From Nocardia pseudobrasiliensis NBRC 108224 (GTDB lineage: Bacteria > Actinomycetota > Actinomycetes > Mycobacteriales > Mycobacteriaceae), in contig NZ_BDBS01000012.1 of NCBI RefSeq assembly GCF_001613105.1, forward strand, positions 62,001 through 126,000: DNA of 64,000 bases. The letters run 5' to 3'. The notes under the pieces are model-generated. The model worked only from the letters and a program-made list of their open reading frames with translations, was not told where the DNA came from and ran no database searches. Of this stretch, positions 61,603 to 64,000 are shown one piece after another. Position numbers and translations under genes: made by a program. Position 1 is the stretch's first letter. Every line of letters starts with the position of its first letter.

Positions 61603-62070
61603 CTACCCCGACAACAGATCATCAAGCGCCCCACTGAGATACGTGAACACCCCGGGACCGGTGGTGCCGATGTCGATGAGCTCGAGCCGAACACCGTCCG
61701 CGGTCTGGTGATAAACGAAGGGCGCGCCGGTGGAGTGATCCGCCGCCGAAATAATGCGCGGCAATCCCGCCTCGGTCAGCCGCTCGGATTCACTCTCCAC
61801 ATCCGGAGTCCACAAACCGAGATGATGCAACCCCGGCTCGGACCACGGCGTCCCCGCCCGCCGCTCCAAAAGCTCCATATACGGCGGTCCCTGCCTGGAG
61901 TAGACCATCCGAGACGTGAACAGCCGACTACCGTCCTCGGTCCGCAAATCCGACTGCACCGGAACTGGCGGCCGCCACTCTACCCCCAAATGCTCACTGT
62001 ATTCAGCCATGGCAGCCTCGAGATCCGCCACAACAATCCCGACGTGATAGTGCGGAAACACCGTAGACAT
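61603..62070 (-). CDS. VOC/glyoxalase-fold protein
   Basis: 155 aa. Two beta-alpha-beta-beta-beta halves: YHVGIVVADLEAAMAEYSEHL (His near 9) and LHHLGLWTPDVESE, with the metal Glu in RLELIDI. It may be a dioxygenase, isomerase or resistance protein of the VOC superfamily; the substrate cannot be named. A palindromic operator precedes it. Confidence 0.82.
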   Translation of the reverse strand: MSTVFPHYHVGIVVADLEAAMAEYSEHLGVEWRPPVPVQSDLRTEDGSRLFTSRMVYSRQGPPYMELLERRAGTPWSEPGLHHLGLWTPDVESESERLTEAGLPRIISAADHSTGAPFVYHQTADGVRLELIDIGTTGPGVFTYLSGALDDLLSG

Positions 62071-62125
62071 AACGAATCCCCTTCCGCCACCGGAAAGCCT
62101 GTCCCACCACCCTACCTATAAACCC

Positions 62126-62137
62126 GACCGATCGGTC
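62126..62137 (-). promoter_or_regulatory. GACCGATCGGTC palindrome upstream of the VOC gene
   Basis: Perfect 12-bp palindrome 56 bases before the VOC start, of the type bound by TetR regulators. No TetR gene is adjacent. Confidence 0.5.
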
Positions 62138-62271
62138 ATATATGTGCCACTACTCACCCACTCCCAAATCCCCAGGACAACTCCCATCCTGCCGGTTCGA
62201 GGGAACCGTTCTGCCCAACGACGCGTCCAGTAAGGTAAGTGAACCTGGGCGCACGAAGGGAGGGACGGCCG

Positions 62272-62640
62272 ATGGACGTGGGCCAATCGACCGCGAACGC
62301 GCTGTACCAGCAGGCTGTGGCGGGGACGTTCAAGATGGAGAAGGACGCGGCGAAGCGGTGCGCCGACGTCTTCCAACGGTTCGCGGAGTCGCTGGACAAG
62401 CAGTACCGAATCTCGGCTGATCTGCAAAAACTGGACGGCTTCGGCACGTTCCAGTCTGCTGTAGCCCTCCAGAACGGATTCAGCGGCAAGGGCGCAGAAC
62501 TGACCGAGGCCTTGGGCGGAATGCAGGAAGCTGCTCTCAAGATGGCCGCGGCCTACCTCCGCGCCGGAGACATGATCACGGAGGCTGACGCAATGAACAC
62601 GCTGGCGATCAATGCAAGCTCGGCGGGGCAGCGGGGATGA
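62272..62640 (+). CDS. WXG/EspC-like helical protein
   Basis: 122 aa from the ATG at 62272 with GGGAGGG before it; the frame goes on upstream to 62239. All helix with a central turn (DKQYRISADLQKLDGFGTF), no signal peptide. It opens an operon with a DUF3558 lipoprotein and a large secreted-type protein; overlap ATGA with the second gene. Confidence 0.65.
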   Translation: MDVGQSTANALYQQAVAGTFKMEKDAAKRCADVFQRFAESLDKQYRISADLQKLDGFGTFQSAVALQNGFSGKGAELTEALGGMQEAALKMAAAYLRAGDMITEADAMNTLAINASSAGQRG

Positions 62641-63272
62641 CCCGTCTTAGGCACGGATGGCTCATGCCCATCGCCGTAATGGTGGTCACCGCAACCGCGT
62701 GCACCACGCAGAACAGCCACGATCCCAACACGACAACCGGTCCGTCTCAGCAGAGCACATCCGCACAATCTGCAACGCCTGCTCGGCCGACGCTGACCGC
62801 ATCGAGCCTCCAACCCCCACCTCAGCCCAGCAAGTACATCAAACCTGGCCGCGCGGAGGTCGTGTTCGACCCGTGCACCTGGATCCCGGACGATGCCATC
62901 GCCAAATCCGGTTACGACCCACAAAGCCGCGCGCGTGGCGGGGATCAGATAGCCGAACAGATCTTCCTGATCTGCCACTTCGACTCCAGGCTGCGCAACT
63001 TGTCGGTTCTCTCTGGAAACGTTTCATGGGACGAGGACCTCAAGAAGAACGGCGCATGGAGCGAACCCATCACAATCAATGGCCGACAGGCGATGTGGGT
63101 CCGGGACCCCGGTATCAAGTTCGGCTGCGACATCCATCTGCGGACGAAGGTTGGTTTCGTAGACGTGGGTCCGGTTCTGACCATCTACGGTCGCGGCGAA
63201 TCCCTTAATCCATGCGACGGTGTACTCGAAACCGCTACCGCGATCGAGCCGTCCATCGGGAAGGACAACTGA
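62637..63272 (+). CDS. DUF3558-type lipoprotein
   Basis: 211 aa. Signal with a Cys at 22 (VVTATAC), Thr/Ser/Pro-rich linker (about 25-60), then the DUF3558 domain (VVFDPCTWIPDDAIAKSGYD). This family occurs in Nocardia with type VII-like genes. It should sit in the outer face of the membrane. Confidence 0.8.
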   Translation: MTRLRHGWLMPIAVMVVTATACTTQNSHDPNTTTGPSQQSTSAQSATPARPTLTASSLQPPPQPSKYIKPGRAEVVFDPCTWIPDDAIAKSGYDPQSRARGGDQIAEQIFLICHFDSRLRNLSVLSGNVSWDEDLKKNGAWSEPITINGRQAMWVRDPGIKFGCDIHLRTKVGFVDVGPVLTIYGRGESLNPCDGVLETATAIEPSIGKDN

Positions 63273-63274
63273 CG

Positions 63275-64000
63275 ATGGCCAACGGTGACAACCCACCCGC
63301 GAACCCATTTGGTGCCCTAGGGCTCGTCCTACCGGTGAGCCCTGAAGCCGCAGTCAACAATGGGAAAGCAACCAAGAGTCAGCAGGGGGCGGAGGCTGTT
63401 CAACGCGGCCTTCACAACAACGGAACCGATCCGGCATACATAAAAGATCTAGAAGACTGGGACAGCGTCCCCCATCAGGCGATCTACGACAGTGTTCAGA
63501 GTATGAACCCGGATACGATCCACGGGAACGCCAGGAAGTGGCTCGACATCTCCGCTGCGGTCGGTGGCGCACTATTCGGGCTGAATTTGTCCATCCAGAA
63601 AGAGCTTTCGGACGGATTCCATGGCCAGTTCGCCAACGCCGCGAATGACGCCGCGCGCAAGTTCGTCCAGCAGGGCACCGACGCGCAAGAGGTCATGCAA
63701 ACAGTGGGAGCGCGGATTCATGCCGCAGGCTACGGTGCCGAAGCCGTGAGAGCCAGCGTGCCCCCGCCGGGCAAGCCCCACAATCAAGGGCTGACAACTC
63801 CGGTCACATCGCTCTGGCCTTTGGTCGGGGCAGAAGACCCGGCCCTCGGGAATGCCGCTCAACGAGACGCCGAAGAGGCACGCCAGCAGGCCATTACGGC
63901 CATGAAGATGAACTACAACCCGACCTACCAGCCAGCTGGCCAAAACGTCCCGACCTTCGTCCCCGTCGACTCCCCTGGCGAAGGCGGACCCGGCGGACTA
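63275..64000 (+). CDS. Large type VII-associated protein (cut by right edge)
   Basis: The ATG at 63275, two bases after the lipoprotein stop, opens a frame of 242 codons with no stop by the window end. The N-terminal part (MANGDNPPANPFGALGLVLP) is Pro/Gly-rich; a PPE/WXG-like helical region follows, with RKWLDISAAVGGALFGLNLS. More Gly/Pro residues end the part seen. The codon use (ATA, CTA, AAA) is less GC-biased than in the core genes. Confidence 0.7.
   Translation, partial: MANGDNPPANPFGALGLVLPVSPEAAVNNGKATKSQQGAEAVQRGLHNNGTDPAYIKDLEDWDSVPHQAIYDSVQSMNPDTIHGNARKWLDISAAVGGALFGLNLSIQKELSDGFHGQFANAANDAARKFVQQGTDAQEVMQTVGARIHAAGYGAEAVRASVPPPGKPHNQGLTTPVTSLWPLVGAEDPALGNAAQRDAEEARQQAITAMKMNYNPTYQPAGQNVPTFVPVDSPGEGGPGGL

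Overview
This is a high-GC actinobacterial chromosome segment, most likely from Nocardia or a close relative in the Mycobacteriales. From memory of the Mycobacterium tuberculosis map, the gene order follows the block Rv3290c-Rv3321c: lat, lrpA, pcd, a TetR gene, lhr, nei, glpD, lpdA, amiA1, amiB1, deoD, pmmB, upp, an Rv3311-like gene, add, deoA, cdd, sdhCDAB and vapBC. Nocardia-type insertions break up this backbone: DUF5753/DUF397 regulators, WXG/EspC-like type VII secretion genes and small secreted proteins. No rRNA, tRNA, CRISPR array, prophage or insertion sequence was seen.

Layout. 1-82: start of a lipoprotein gene that runs off the left edge. 293-3776: lysine epsilon-aminotransferase, its Lrp regulator and a piperideine-6-carboxylate dehydrogenase, which together convert lysine to 2-aminoadipate. 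3795-6811: SDR, patatin, TetR and a histidine-phosphatase-like protein. 6929-12796: Lhr helicase and a Nei-type glycosylase (DNA repair). 13637-16637: a hydroxysqualene-dehydroxylase-like flavoprotein with its own TetR and a clear operator, then two paralogous small secreted proteins. 16683-21308: divergent glpD/glpK and an aminotransferase. 21392-25459: two low-complexity surface proteins and lpdA. 25661-33448: gamma-glutamylcyclotransferase fold, two M20 amidohydrolases, a crotonase, RNase Z, purine nucleoside phosphorylase, phosphomannomutase and Upp. 33602-35743: a tightly overlapping EspC-like / NlpC-P60 / small / YbaB-like operon. 35777-41297: Rv3311-like protein, adenosine deaminase, a 34-residue peptide gene, thymidine phosphorylase, a coiled-coil pair and cytidine deaminase. 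41606-45105: the succinate dehydrogenase operon, preceded by an iron-box-like sequence and carrying a 27-codon mini-ORF between sdhC and sdhD. 45246-45898: VapBC. 46153-56739: secreted hydrolases, alkaline phosphatase with a 28-bp tandem repeat over its 3' end, aromatic amino acid hydroxylase, TetR/MFS efflux pair, D,D-carboxypeptidase, KGG-type stress protein and a Tat-exported cupin. 56801-64000: an accessory region with a WXG-protein cassette, duplicated XRE-DUF5753 regulators with DUF397, a VOC protein and a WXG-like / DUF3558 lipoprotein / large secreted protein operon cut by the right edge.

Functional themes are nucleoside salvage (deoD, upp, add, deoA, cdd, pmmB), lysine catabolism, glycerol use, respiration (Sdh), cell-envelope and secretion proteins, and DNA repair. 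Most unusual are several very small genes with their own start, ribosome-binding site and terminator signals (38409-38513, 42011-42094, 15941-16637), and the type-VII-linked operons.
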